The notes under the pieces: model-generated
Told to the model about the DNA's origin: nothing
What the model saw: only the letters and a program-made list of their open reading frames with translations
Databases searched by the model: none
Part shown: piece after piece, positions 7,844 to 15,612 of the stretch
How the letters are laid out: each line of letters starts with the position of its first letter
Position numbering within the stretch: position 1 is the first letter of the stretch
Made by a program: the position numbers and the translations under genes
Assembly (NCBI GenBank): GCA_001940825.1
Contig: MSGT01000061.1
Coordinates: 122,741-186,740 of the forward strand
DNA length: 64,000 nt
Direction of reading: 5' to 3'
Origin: Sphaerochaeta sp. Phil3
Lineage (GTDB): Bacteria > Spirochaetota > Spirochaetia > Sphaerochaetales > Sphaerochaetaceae

Positions 7844-8749
7844 ATGGTCGAAGGCTACACATACGAATTCTACATAAAGGCCGCTGGCTACATAAAGGAA
7901 CGTTTGCTCAAGGATGGTAGAAACGTCCCTACCTTGGCTGTCGTCCTTGGCACTGGCTGCGCTCTTTTTGCAGAGCGCTTGAAAAACAGGATATCCATTC
8001 CATATGGGGACATTCCTGGTTTTCCAACGACTACCAACCCTTCCCATAAGGGGGAGCTTGTCGTTGGCCGCATAGGCGGTGCAAAAGGCAACGACATCAT
8101 TTGCATGAACGGACGTATGCATTTCTATGAAGGCTATTCCATGGAGGAGCTCAACATTCCAGTCCATGTGCTTCATGTTTTGGGTGTGAAGACGCTTGTC
8201 CTTACCAATGCCGCAGGTTCGTGCAATCCACGAATGAAGCCCGGAGACGCCGTTGTCATAAAGGACCACATAAAGCTCTACGGAGGAAGTCCCATGAGGG
8301 GGCCCAATGTGCCTGAACTTGGACCTAGGTTCTTTAGTGTCAAGGACATATACACCAAAAGTTTGAGGGTCAAGGCTTTGGAGCTTGCATCAAAGGCGGG
8401 ACTAAGGGTTCACGAAGGTATCTATATGTTCTTTCCCGGCCCTCAGTTCGAGACTGCAAGTGAGATAAGGGCGGCTCAAATACTGGGTGCTGACATCGTT
8501 GGGATGTCCACTGTCACTGAGGCTCTTACCGCTGCGCATTGCGGCATGAAGCTGTTTGGGCTTGCGCTTGTTACGAATATGGCGACAGGTGTAGACGAAT
8601 ACGACAACCCAGCCAAGGAAGCAAGCTGTGATATAGAGGAAGTCGATGAAGTGGACGAGGTGGACGTTGTAGCTGCAAAGGCATCGGCGTCCTTCAGCAG
8701 TTACCTTGAAGCTGTTGTGACTTCTTTCATTGAAGCAAAGGGGGAATGA
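7844..8749 (+). CDS. Purine nucleoside phosphorylase / MTA-type phosphorylase (trimeric PNP family)
   Basis: 301 residues. Family motifs: VVLGTGC near the N-terminus, phosphate-binding GRMHFYEGY, TNAAGSCN, KDHIKLYGG, GPQFETASEIRAA and GMSTVTEALTAAHCGM. It phosphorolyses purine nucleosides to base plus pentose-1-phosphate. Between a deaminase and an MtnA-like isomerase it probably acts on 5'-deoxyinosine or 5'-methylthioinosine. AGAGGAAG precedes the ATG. An acidic stretch (DIEEVDEVDEVDVV) replaces the usual substrate-gating loop, which could shift specificity away from ordinary nucleosides. Confidence 0.88.
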   Translation: MVEGYTYEFYIKAAGYIKERLLKDGRNVPTLAVVLGTGCALFAERLKNRISIPYGDIPGFPTTTNPSHKGELVVGRIGGAKGNDIICMNGRMHFYEGYSMEELNIPVHVLHVLGVKTLVLTNAAGSCNPRMKPGDAVVIKDHIKLYGGSPMRGPNVPELGPRFFSVKDIYTKSLRVKALELASKAGLRVHEGIYMFFPGPQFETASEIRAAQILGADIVGMSTVTEALTAAHCGMKLFGLALVTNMATGVDEYDNPAKEASCDIEEVDEVDEVDVVAAKASASFSSYLEAVVTSFIEAKGE

Positions 8750-8750
8750 T

Positions 8751-10043
8751 ATGTCCATTCTTTTCAAGAATGCAAAGATAATGGAAACCAAAGACGGACG
8801 GCTCAACGTCCTTGAAAACGCCTTCCTTGGAGTGGATGGTGACACCATAGACTACATTGGAACAGAAAAGCCTCAAAAAACTTACGATCAAGAGAAGGAC
8901 ATGTACGGCAAGCTTCTCATGCCGGGCTTGAACAACTGCCATGGTCATACGGCAATGAATCTTCTTAGAGGCATTGGAAGCGATCTTCCACTCATGGACT
9001 GGCTTCACAAAATGTGGCCCATAGAGGACAGGCTTAGACCTCAGGACTGTCTTGCAGGCATGGAGATGGCCATCCTTGAGATGCTTGCATGCGGTACAAC
9101 GAGTTTCTGCGACATGTATCTCTTCCCCCAAGATATATGTCATTGCATTGGCGAAAGCGGTATAAAAGCCAATCTTACACGTGTTCTTATGGGTGAAAAC
9201 GAGGACTACAAATCATTTTTCAAACGAAATGAGGCCATAGATTTCCGAGAACGGTGCAATGGTCTATACAACGACCGCCTTCATGTTGATTGGAGCATAC
9301 ATGCGGAATACACCATTGCAGACAACATAGCCCAAGGTTTTGCAGAGGAGCTGCCAGAACTTGGAGGAAGGCTTCACATACACCTCGCTGAAACCAAAAA
9401 AGAACAGGAAGAGTGCATCCAAAGGCGTGGAAAGACACCTGCTAAGTGGTTCTATGACATGGGGTTCTTCAACATTCCATGCTATGCCGCACACTGTGTG
9501 TGGGTCACTGAGGACGACATGGACCTTATGAAGGAGAAGGGTGTGAGCGTTGTCCACAATCCATCGAGCAACATGAAGCTTGGAAGCGGTTTTGCACCTA
9601 TTCCCCGCATGGTGGAGAAGGACTTGAACCTGGCGTTGGGGACTGATGGTAGTGCCAGCAACAACAACCTGAACATGTTCGAGGAACTGCATCTTGCTTC
9701 AATCGTCCACAATGGTTATACAGGAGACCCAACCATAATGAAGCCTGAGACTACAATCAAAATGGCTACGGTCAACGGCAGCATTCTCCAAGGCCGTCCT
9801 GACACCGGGGCTCTTGAAAAAGGAAAGAAGGCCGATATCATAGCACTCAACCTTGATGCTCCTCATCTTGTTCCAGACTACGATACGCTTGCGCTTGTAA
9901 CATATTCGGCACAGGGAAGCGATGTCTGCATGACCATGGTGGATGGAAGGATCCTCTATGAAAATGGACAGTACCTCACAATGGACAGGGAAAGGGTGTT
10001 CCATGACTACAGAAAGTCCTGCGAATACCTTGGAAAGGAGTAA
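8751..10043 (+). CDS. Amidohydrolase: 5'-deoxyadenosine / methylthioadenosine / S-adenosylhomocysteine deaminase-like
   Basis: About 430 residues of the MtaD/SsnA/TrzA amidohydrolase family, with metal ligands in NNCHGHTAMN, HIHLAETKKE, AAHCVWVT and the late Asp in LGTDGSASNNN. GSDLPLMDWL is characteristic of MTA/SAH deaminases. It would deaminate an adenine nucleoside to the inosine form that the phosphorylase then cleaves. AGGGGG precedes the ATG, which starts 1 nt after the phosphorylase stop, so translation is coupled. Guanine or cytosine deaminase is less likely because of that motif. Confidence 0.86.
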   Translation: MSILFKNAKIMETKDGRLNVLENAFLGVDGDTIDYIGTEKPQKTYDQEKDMYGKLLMPGLNNCHGHTAMNLLRGIGSDLPLMDWLHKMWPIEDRLRPQDCLAGMEMAILEMLACGTTSFCDMYLFPQDICHCIGESGIKANLTRVLMGENEDYKSFFKRNEAIDFRERCNGLYNDRLHVDWSIHAEYTIADNIAQGFAEELPELGGRLHIHLAETKKEQEECIQRRGKTPAKWFYDMGFFNIPCYAAHCVWVTEDDMDLMKEKGVSVVHNPSSNMKLGSGFAPIPRMVEKDLNLALGTDGSASNNNLNMFEELHLASIVHNGYTGDPTIMKPETTIKMATVNGSILQGRPDTGALEKGKKADIIALNLDAPHLVPDYDTLALVTYSAQGSDVCMTMVDGRILYENGQYLTMDRERVFHDYRKSCEYLGKE

Positions 10044-10048
10044 CGCCA

Positions 10049-10687
10049 ATGGGAAATGCTGGACCTTTTTCAAATCAGTCCTCCACGATGTCCAAGACAT
10101 TCAAGGAACCTAAGACTTTCACGATTGGCATAGACATAGACGACACCCTTGTAGATACCTTTGAGTACTTCCAGCCTCTTGTGGCAAAGCTTACAGGCCA
10201 GCCTTTGGAGTATCTTATAGAGAACGACATCTCGTATGAGAACACTCCAAAGGAGTGGGGCATGTACTCCTTGGATTTCGCCCATAGGTTCTTCGACGAC
10301 TATGTTCCCAGCACTCCTGCAAAGGAAGATGCGGCCCAGGCCGTCGCAAGACTAAGGAATGCCGGCAACAGGATCATCATAATCACAAGCCGCACCAATA
10401 TGCTGTACAAGGACTGCTACTATACTTCAAGGCTTGAGCTTTCGAACTGCGGTATAGAGTACGACAAGCTTATATGCACGGTGGACAAGGGGTTGGCCTG
10501 TAAAGAAGAGAAGGTTGATGTAATGTTCGATGACCTTGTGTTCAACTGCGATGCTGTCTCAAAGGTGGGAACAAAGGCGATCCTCTTTACAAGCAAGGAG
10601 AACAAGAACCAGGAGTCGGCTTTTCCTCGTGTAGAAAGCTGGAAGGAGGCCTTGGAGCTTCTTGGAAAGCTGGGCATACCCTGCTGA
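10049..10687 (+). CDS. HAD-superfamily 5'-nucleotidase (NT5C / 5'(3')-deoxyribonucleotidase type)
   Basis: 212 residues. HAD motif I is IDIDDTLVDT, motif II is IIITSRT, and the late acidic motif is DVMFDDLVF. The layout fits the small bacterial NT5C-like family (PF06941) that dephosphorylates nucleotides. GGAG 9 nt before the ATG sets the start, just after the deaminase stop. As last gene of the salvage operon it may supply nucleosides or remove a dead-end phosphate, but that role is inferred. Residues 1-20 look disordered, and an internal ATG (MSKTFKEP) could also start it. Confidence 0.78.
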   Translation: MGNAGPFSNQSSTMSKTFKEPKTFTIGIDIDDTLVDTFEYFQPLVAKLTGQPLEYLIENDISYENTPKEWGMYSLDFAHRFFDDYVPSTPAKEDAAQAVARLRNAGNRIIIITSRTNMLYKDCYYTSRLELSNCGIEYDKLICTVDKGLACKEEKVDVMFDDLVFNCDAVSKVGTKAILFTSKENKNQESAFPRVESWKEALELLGKLGIPC

Positions 10688-10784
10688 AAGCGAATGAGAA
10701 GGCACCAAAAAACTGGCCACAAGGACATCGGTTTTGACATTTTTGACCCAACAGCATCGGCCTAAATCGTAATCAGGCTTGCAA

Positions 10785-12455
10785 TCAGCCTTCCGTGTAG
10801 CGTGGGAACTTTAGGGTGAAGACGGTGCCCTGCCCGGGTTTTGAGTCCACGAGGATGTCTCCGTCGTTGGCAATACAGGCGTGCTTTACGATTGCAAGTC
10901 CAAGTCCGGTGCCTCCGTTGGCCTTGCTGCGCGATTTGTCCACGCGGAAGAACCTCTCGAAGATTCTGTCCTGGTATTCCTCTGCGATTCCAATGCCGGT
11001 GTCGGCGACCTTTATGTATGAGAAGGCCTCGTCCTCAAGCGTGGTGATGCTTACGTGGCCACCGTTGTCCGAGTATTTTATTGCGTTGTCAACGAGGTTG
11101 AAGATTGCACTGTAGAGCATGGAGCTGCTTGCAAGAAGCTTCGTGTGGCCGCCCTGCACCGTAAGCGTGATGCCCTTTTCGTGCGCCAACTGCGAGAGGC
11201 TGTCCTTGATGGTGAGTGCGAGCTCGTGCGAATCCACCGCCTCCTTGACGACTCCTCCCTCGCGTTCCTCTATCTTGGAGAGTCTTATGATGTCCTCTAT
11301 GAGACTTTTCATGTGCTGGCATTCGTTGTATATCTGCTCAAGGAACTGCTGTTTGTCCTCGTCCTTTACGATGCCTGACTTGAGAAGCTCTGCGCTGCCG
11401 GAGATGACATGAAGAGGGGTTTTGAGTTCGTGCGAGACGTTTGCCGTGAACTCGCGTCTGCGGTTCTCTATGTCGAGCTGTCGTGTTATATCGTAGAGAA
11501 GAATGGACGTTCCGCTTTTGACGCCATGGGAGACGAGGGCTGTGGTTTCTATCCTGTATGTGCGAGACTTGCTGTGGAGAAAGCCTGAATCCTCGAAACC
11601 GCTTTCTTGGCTTTCAATGGCCTGAGTCATCTCTTCTGGTAGTATTTCTCTATAATTCATGCCAAGTGGGCTATTCTTCATACCAAGAATTTTCATTGCA
11701 GATTTGTTTATGAATGAAATTTCACCCTTTGCCCCAACAAGTATGAGCCCCTCACGCAGGGAGTCCGATATGGATTGGAACTCCGCCTGGTTCTTCTGAA
11801 GTTCCTTCTGCTGCTTGGATATGTCTATCTTCTGGTCCCATATCTTTGCAAGCAGCGGACGTATCTCCTTGTATTCGCTTGAAGGGTCCGGAGTCTCTAT
11901 GTCTATCTCGTTCAACGGCTTTACGATGCGTATTGAAAGAAGCCTTGCGATCACAGCAGCAAGAACTATGGACAGCATTGCAACGAGGATTATCTCAAAC
12001 CTCATTTCGAATATCGTGTCCCCAAACGTCATCATGGTGGTGGTAGCCACTATGACCGTTCCGTCCAAAAGGCTGCGGCCAGCCATGATGAGCTCGCCGA
12101 ACATGAAAGGCGTGTGAGTGCTTATTATGCGGTTGTAGTCCTGGACGACCTCTGACAGGAACGCCACAAGTGCGTTGTGGTCGGACACAAGGTACCACAC
12201 GTCATCGGACGAGTCGTTGAGTATCTTGCCCGTTGGTGAGATTATCGTGATTCTGTAGTCGTGGGTGTTGAACCTTTCGACGAAGTCCTCTCCACCTACC
12301 ATGTAGCCGTTGGAGACTATGTCAACGACCTCTCTGAGCAGCAGTTCCTGCCTGCCCGTAAGCACCTTTGAGGTTGCGGAAACCGTGAGCATCACGGACA
12401 CCGTCATGATGACGAGCATTGCAAGAAGAAGCGACCACATGAGTCTTTTCGTCAT
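10785..12455 (-). CDS. Sensor histidine kinase, PhoR-like
   Basis: 556 residues. TM helix about 7-27, extracytoplasmic sensor region about 30-150, second TM about 155-172, then a linker and PAS-like domain (about 220-320). HisKA carries the phosphoacceptor His342 in FTANVSHELKTPLH, and the HATPase has NLVDNAIKYS, ADTGIGI and GGTGLGLAIV. PAS before HisKA is the PhoR arrangement. It overlaps the regulator gene by 4 nt (ATGA), so both are made from one mRNA. The signal is unknown. Confidence 0.92.
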   Translation of the reverse strand: MTKRLMWSLLLAMLVIMTVSVMLTVSATSKVLTGRQELLLREVVDIVSNGYMVGGEDFVERFNTHDYRITIISPTGKILNDSSDDVWYLVSDHNALVAFLSEVVQDYNRIISTHTPFMFGELIMAGRSLLDGTVIVATTTMMTFGDTIFEMRFEIILVAMLSIVLAAVIARLLSIRIVKPLNEIDIETPDPSSEYKEIRPLLAKIWDQKIDISKQQKELQKNQAEFQSISDSLREGLILVGAKGEISFINKSAMKILGMKNSPLGMNYREILPEEMTQAIESQESGFEDSGFLHSKSRTYRIETTALVSHGVKSGTSILLYDITRQLDIENRRREFTANVSHELKTPLHVISGSAELLKSGIVKDEDKQQFLEQIYNECQHMKSLIEDIIRLSKIEEREGGVVKEAVDSHELALTIKDSLSQLAHEKGITLTVQGGHTKLLASSSMLYSAIFNLVDNAIKYSDNGGHVSITTLEDEAFSYIKVADTGIGIAEEYQDRIFERFFRVDKSRSKANGGTGLGLAIVKHACIANDGDILVDSKPGQGTVFTLKFPRYTEG

Positions 12456-13126
12456 ACTTCAAGGAACCTGTATCCTATTCCGCGGACCGTTTGTATGTAC
12501 TGCGAACATGGTCCAAGCTTTGTCCTTAGAGTGCCGATATGCACGTCCACGGTCCTTGATTCCTCGCTCTTCTCCTGGCCCCATATGGTCCTGAATATCT
12601 CTTCGCGCGAAAACAGGATACCTGCATTGGATATGAGAAGCCTAAGCAGCTCGTACTCCCTGCCTGTGAGCTTGAGAGGGCTGCCGTCAAGGTATGCGCA
12701 ATGTGCTTTCTCGTCCAACGAAAGCCTCCCTATTTCGAACGACGTACGCTTGTCTTCCTTGGGGGCGCATCTTCGCAGCACGGCCTTGACCCTTGAAATC
12801 ATCTCCATCATACCAAATGGCTTGCAAAGGTAGTCGTCTGCACCGTCATCCAGACCGATGACCTTGTCGTATTCCGTTCCTCGCGCAGTTGCGATTATGA
12901 CGGGTATCTTCTGGAACCTCTCGTTGGCCCTCATCTTCTTGAGTATGGATATCCCATCCTCTCCCGGCAGGTTGAGGTCAAGCATTATGAGGCTTGGAAT
13001 CTCATTCTCCAAGGCATCCCACAGAGCCTTGCCGTCCTCAAGCCCCTTTGCATCGAAGCCTGATGCCTTTAGGCTGTAGACCATCATCCCCTGTATGGAT
13101 TTGTCGTCCTCTACGCAGTAGATCAT
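12452..13126 (-). CDS. OmpR/PhoB-family response regulator
   Basis: 224 residues. The receiver domain has acidic EDD at residues 6-8, phospho-acceptor Asp50 in LDLNLPGEDG, and Lys in LCKPFGMMEM. The C-terminal winged helix includes LTGREYELLRLLI and SRTVDVHIGTLRTKLG. AAAGGAGG precedes the ATG. It pairs with the PhoR-like kinase and is divergent from the gamma-glutamyl cluster. Upstream 11-bp-spaced direct repeats fit the way this family binds DNA, so it may regulate itself and perhaps the divergent genes. Confidence 0.93.
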   Translation of the reverse strand: MIYCVEDDKSIQGMMVYSLKASGFDAKGLEDGKALWDALENEIPSLIMLDLNLPGEDGISILKKMRANERFQKIPVIIATARGTEYDKVIGLDDGADDYLCKPFGMMEMISRVKAVLRRCAPKEDKRTSFEIGRLSLDEKAHCAYLDGSPLKLTGREYELLRLLISNAGILFSREEIFRTIWGQEKSEESRTVDVHIGTLRTKLGPCSQYIQTVRGIGYRFLEV

Positions 13127-13233
13127 CGAAGGCCTCCTTTCCGTCCGTTACTCCTTGGGATTCTGCTATCCTATTCTATTTCTATATTTGCATTGTTTGT
13201 ATTCTACATTAGCGCGTGCGTATATGTAAAGTT

Positions 13234-13250
13234 TTAACCTGTTCTTAACC
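13234..13250 (-). promoter_or_regulatory. Pho-box-like direct repeat upstream of the response-regulator gene
   Basis: TTAACC (13234-13239) and TTAACC (13245-13250) are spaced exactly 11 bp, the pattern of PhoP/PhoB half-sites (TTAACA-N5-TTAACA). They lie about 110 bp before the regulator start. In minus orientation they read GGTTAAG-N4-GGTTAAA, followed by a TATACG-like -10. Confidence 0.5.
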
Positions 13251-13327
13251 CAATCTAAGCCAAAACCATATCAAATCTTTGGTTTTCTATAGGTTTTCTT
13301 GATGTTTTTCGCATATTTGAAAAGAAC

Positions 13328-13344
13328 TATAAAAGAACTGTAAG
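13328..13344. promoter_or_regulatory. Second 11-bp-spaced repeat upstream of the gamma-glutamyl cluster
   Basis: CTATAA and CTGTAA (minus strand TTATAG and TTACAG) recur at an 11-bp spacing about 115 bp before the 13460 gene (coordinates good to about 1 nt). This matches the geometry of the other repeat and of OmpR/PhoB operators. A TAGAAT-like -10 occurs further downstream near 13396. The rest of the 13127-13459 gap shows no gene. Confidence 0.4.
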
Positions 13345-13459
13345 GATTTTGTAAAAAAATTGTTGCGGAAAACCAGAACGTGGTTTACAGTTTAATAGAA
13401 TCACACAAGAAATCCTGCGTTCTGCGGATTTCCGAGTATATTCGAAAGGAGAAAAACGA

Positions 13460-14068
13460 ATGCGTAAATCAATCATCGCTTTGGTTGTCGTCGCTCTCAT
13501 AGCGGTCGCAGTTCCTACACAGCTCTTCGCTGCAATCAGCGGAGCACCTTTGAAGCAATATGAATGCCCGTTCCTTCTCACCTCCGGTGGACAGGGTGCA
13601 GGTTCCAAGATGCTCAGGCTTCTTGTCAACCAGTCCAAGAAGTTCACGCTTGGAACGGATTTCTTCCTTGAAGACGAGACCCCTGCAAGGTACGACTACA
13701 TTGACAGCGGCAAGTACAAGGCCCTTGTAGTAGTCATGTCCGTTACAGAGAAGGGACTTGGTGCTTCCGGAATCACGATCGAGGACGAGATTGGATACCT
13801 CAAGAAGGTCGTGGAGAAGGCTCAGGCGCAGAACATGCCAATCATTGCGGTTTCAATGGAGAAGGATGCCCGTAGCACAATCAAGACCAATGGAAACGAA
13901 AGGGTCATCGACACCATTTGTCCAAACGCAGACTGGATCATCACCATTGCAGACAACAATACAGACGGCAGATTCACAGAGCTTGGCAAGCAGTACAACA
14001 TTCCTGTGACGATCATCGACAAGCCTCTTGAGCTCGTCAAGGTCCTTCCGGACATTTTTGTAAAGTAA
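13460..14068 (+). CDS. Secreted DUF6305-like protein
   Basis: 202 residues with a signal peptide (MRKSIIALVVVALIAVAV, cleaved after LFA). The mature part has an alternating beta/alpha pattern (KALVVVMSVTEKGLG, MPIIAVSMEKDA, ADWIITIADNN, IPVTIIDKP) resembling a flavodoxin- or Rossmann-like fold. I believe it belongs to DUF6305, not a characterised enzyme. AAAGGAG precedes the ATG. It heads the plus-strand cluster ending in the poly-gamma-glutamate genes, so a role in periplasmic handling of gamma-glutamyl compounds is inferred from position only. Confidence 0.7.
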   Translation: MRKSIIALVVVALIAVAVPTQLFAAISGAPLKQYECPFLLTSGGQGAGSKMLRLLVNQSKKFTLGTDFFLEDETPARYDYIDSGKYKALVVVMSVTEKGLGASGITIEDEIGYLKKVVEKAQAQNMPIIAVSMEKDARSTIKTNGNERVIDTICPNADWIITIADNNTDGRFTELGKQYNIPVTIIDKPLELVKVLPDIFVK

Positions 14069-14110
14069 TTCTTGTAACACAATTCAGAACAAACAATTAG
14101 GAGATATTGA

Positions 14111-15418
14111 ATGTCAGTAACAGCCTTGACGTTTATTCTGCTCCTCATAATGATTGCATCATTCGTGTTGAGCAGCATCAAGCTTAAATCACCGGACATC
14201 TCCATGGTTGTCGCGGCAATCGTGATAGCCGTTGTGGGCATGTTCATGTTCCCAGACCTTGGAAGTCCTGTGATGTACCTCGTTGAAGGTCTGTTCGTGA
14301 ACCTGGACCTTGCAATGCTGTTCATAGCAGCATCCATCTTCGTGAACATCTATTCGTATTCAGGTGCGGTTTCCACAATCACAAGGGGAATCGTAGAGAA
14401 GATAAACAACAAGTGGCTCCTCATCACCATCATGGGTGTGCTCATGCTCATCCCTGGTGCACTCACCGGTGCAGGAAGCGTTGCAATCTTCGTCCTTGGC
14501 GGACTTGTGAATACCGTCCTCGAATCCCTTGGCGTGTCCAAGAGAAAGAGAACGGTCTTCATATTCTTCTTCGCCATACTCTCTGCCGCAGCACCTCCAA
14601 TCAACCTTTGGACCATGCTCATGACGGCACAGGCCAATATGCCTTACGTTGGATTCACATGGCTTCTTCTGGTTCCAATCTGCATAGCCGGTGCAATCTG
14701 CATCGTGTACGTAGGTTGGGGTGCAAAGCCTGAACCAAAGGAAGAGACACTCAAGAAGCTTCCTGAGAGGACTGAGGGCATGACATGGTGGAGGATCCTC
14801 CTTCCTGTCGCAGCCATCATCGTCCTTTTCGTGCTCGCACTCGTAGCACCTTGGAACCTTCCTGTCCTTGGACTTCCACTCATGTTCGTCATAGCTGCAA
14901 TCGTGGCGCTCCTTTGTAACCCAAAGAAGACCACAGGCAAGCAGTACCTTGGAATCCTTGACGACACGATGGAGCAGGTGTTCCCGCTCGTCGCCAACGT
15001 CCTTTCCATTGGAGTGCTTCAGAGCGCAATGGCCGCAACAGGTGTCAGAGGCCTCATTGGAAGCACATGCGTAGGTCTTCCTCTCGTGCTCATCTACAGC
15101 CTCATCCTCATCATTGGACCAATCTGTCAGGGATGCTTCAACTACGGTTGTTCAGTCGTCCTGGGCGGACCTCTCATCTTCATGTTCAACACGCTTGGTA
15201 TGGACGTCACCGTCATATGTGCAGCGCTTTCGCTCATATTCCCAATTGGCGACTGCCTTCCACCTTCGCGTATCGTTGGACGTCTTGCATGTGAAGAGAC
15301 CGGCTACACGGATTCCTATCTTGGATTCCTCAAGTCTGCACTCGTTCCAATCCTTGCGATTGGCCTCATAGCAGTCTTGATGATCGTCAAGCCGCTCTGG
15401 TTCACATTCTTGTATTAA
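14111..15418 (+). CDS. Multi-pass permease, DctM/ArsB-NhaD-like ion transporter superfamily
   Basis: 435 residues with about 11-12 hydrophobic helices. Small-residue motifs LTGAGSVAIFVLGG and AAPPINLWTM resemble the re-entrant substrate loops of TRAP large permeases and CitMHS/DASS-type carriers, and the second half repeats such a loop (FPIGDCLPPSRIVG). AGGAG lies before the ATG. No TRAP SBP or small subunit is adjacent, though the following 57-aa membrane protein could be an accessory. In this neighbourhood it may import glutamate or gamma-glutamyl peptides released outside; that is inference. Confidence 0.72.
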   Translation: MSVTALTFILLLIMIASFVLSSIKLKSPDISMVVAAIVIAVVGMFMFPDLGSPVMYLVEGLFVNLDLAMLFIAASIFVNIYSYSGAVSTITRGIVEKINNKWLLITIMGVLMLIPGALTGAGSVAIFVLGGLVNTVLESLGVSKRKRTVFIFFFAILSAAAPPINLWTMLMTAQANMPYVGFTWLLLVPICIAGAICIVYVGWGAKPEPKEETLKKLPERTEGMTWWRILLPVAAIIVLFVLALVAPWNLPVLGLPLMFVIAAIVALLCNPKKTTGKQYLGILDDTMEQVFPLVANVLSIGVLQSAMAATGVRGLIGSTCVGLPLVLIYSLILIIGPICQGCFNYGCSVVLGGPLIFMFNTLGMDVTVICAALSLIFPIGDCLPPSRIVGRLACEETGYTDSYLGFLKSALVPILAIGLIAVLMIVKPLWFTFLY

Positions 15419-15430
15419 GGAGGCCAAAGT

Positions 15431-15604
15431 ATGGTATTTCTAGAGAATCTTATACACATTCTTTACTTCGTCATGGCAGGCCTCATTGGACTCAGCATGG
15501 TCAAGAGCCTTTTCAAGAGGAAGAAGAACGGTTCGATAGTCTTCGACATCATGTATGCCTACTGTCTCATCCCGTTCCTCCTTCGCGTCCTTTACATCAA
15601 GTGA
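15431..15604 (+). CDS. Small membrane protein (57 aa), probable permease accessory
   Basis: Begins MVFLENLIHILYFVMAGLI and ends LIPFLLRVLYIK. Two predicted transmembrane helices flank a basic turn (KSLFKRKKNG). AGGAGG sits 7 nt before the ATG. It lies 12 nt after the permease stop and 8 nt before the next gene, so it is in the same operon. Size and position suggest a small subunit of the permease or an assembly factor. I know no named family. Confidence 0.72.
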   Translation: MVFLENLIHILYFVMAGLIGLSMVKSLFKRKKNGSIVFDIMYAYCLIPFLLRVLYIK

Positions 15605-15612
15605 GGTAGAAC

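Noticed and set aside
10688..10784. Terminator between the HAD nucleotidase and the histidine kinase
   Set aside because: I looked for a stem with a U-tract in this 97-nt convergent gap and found none convincing.
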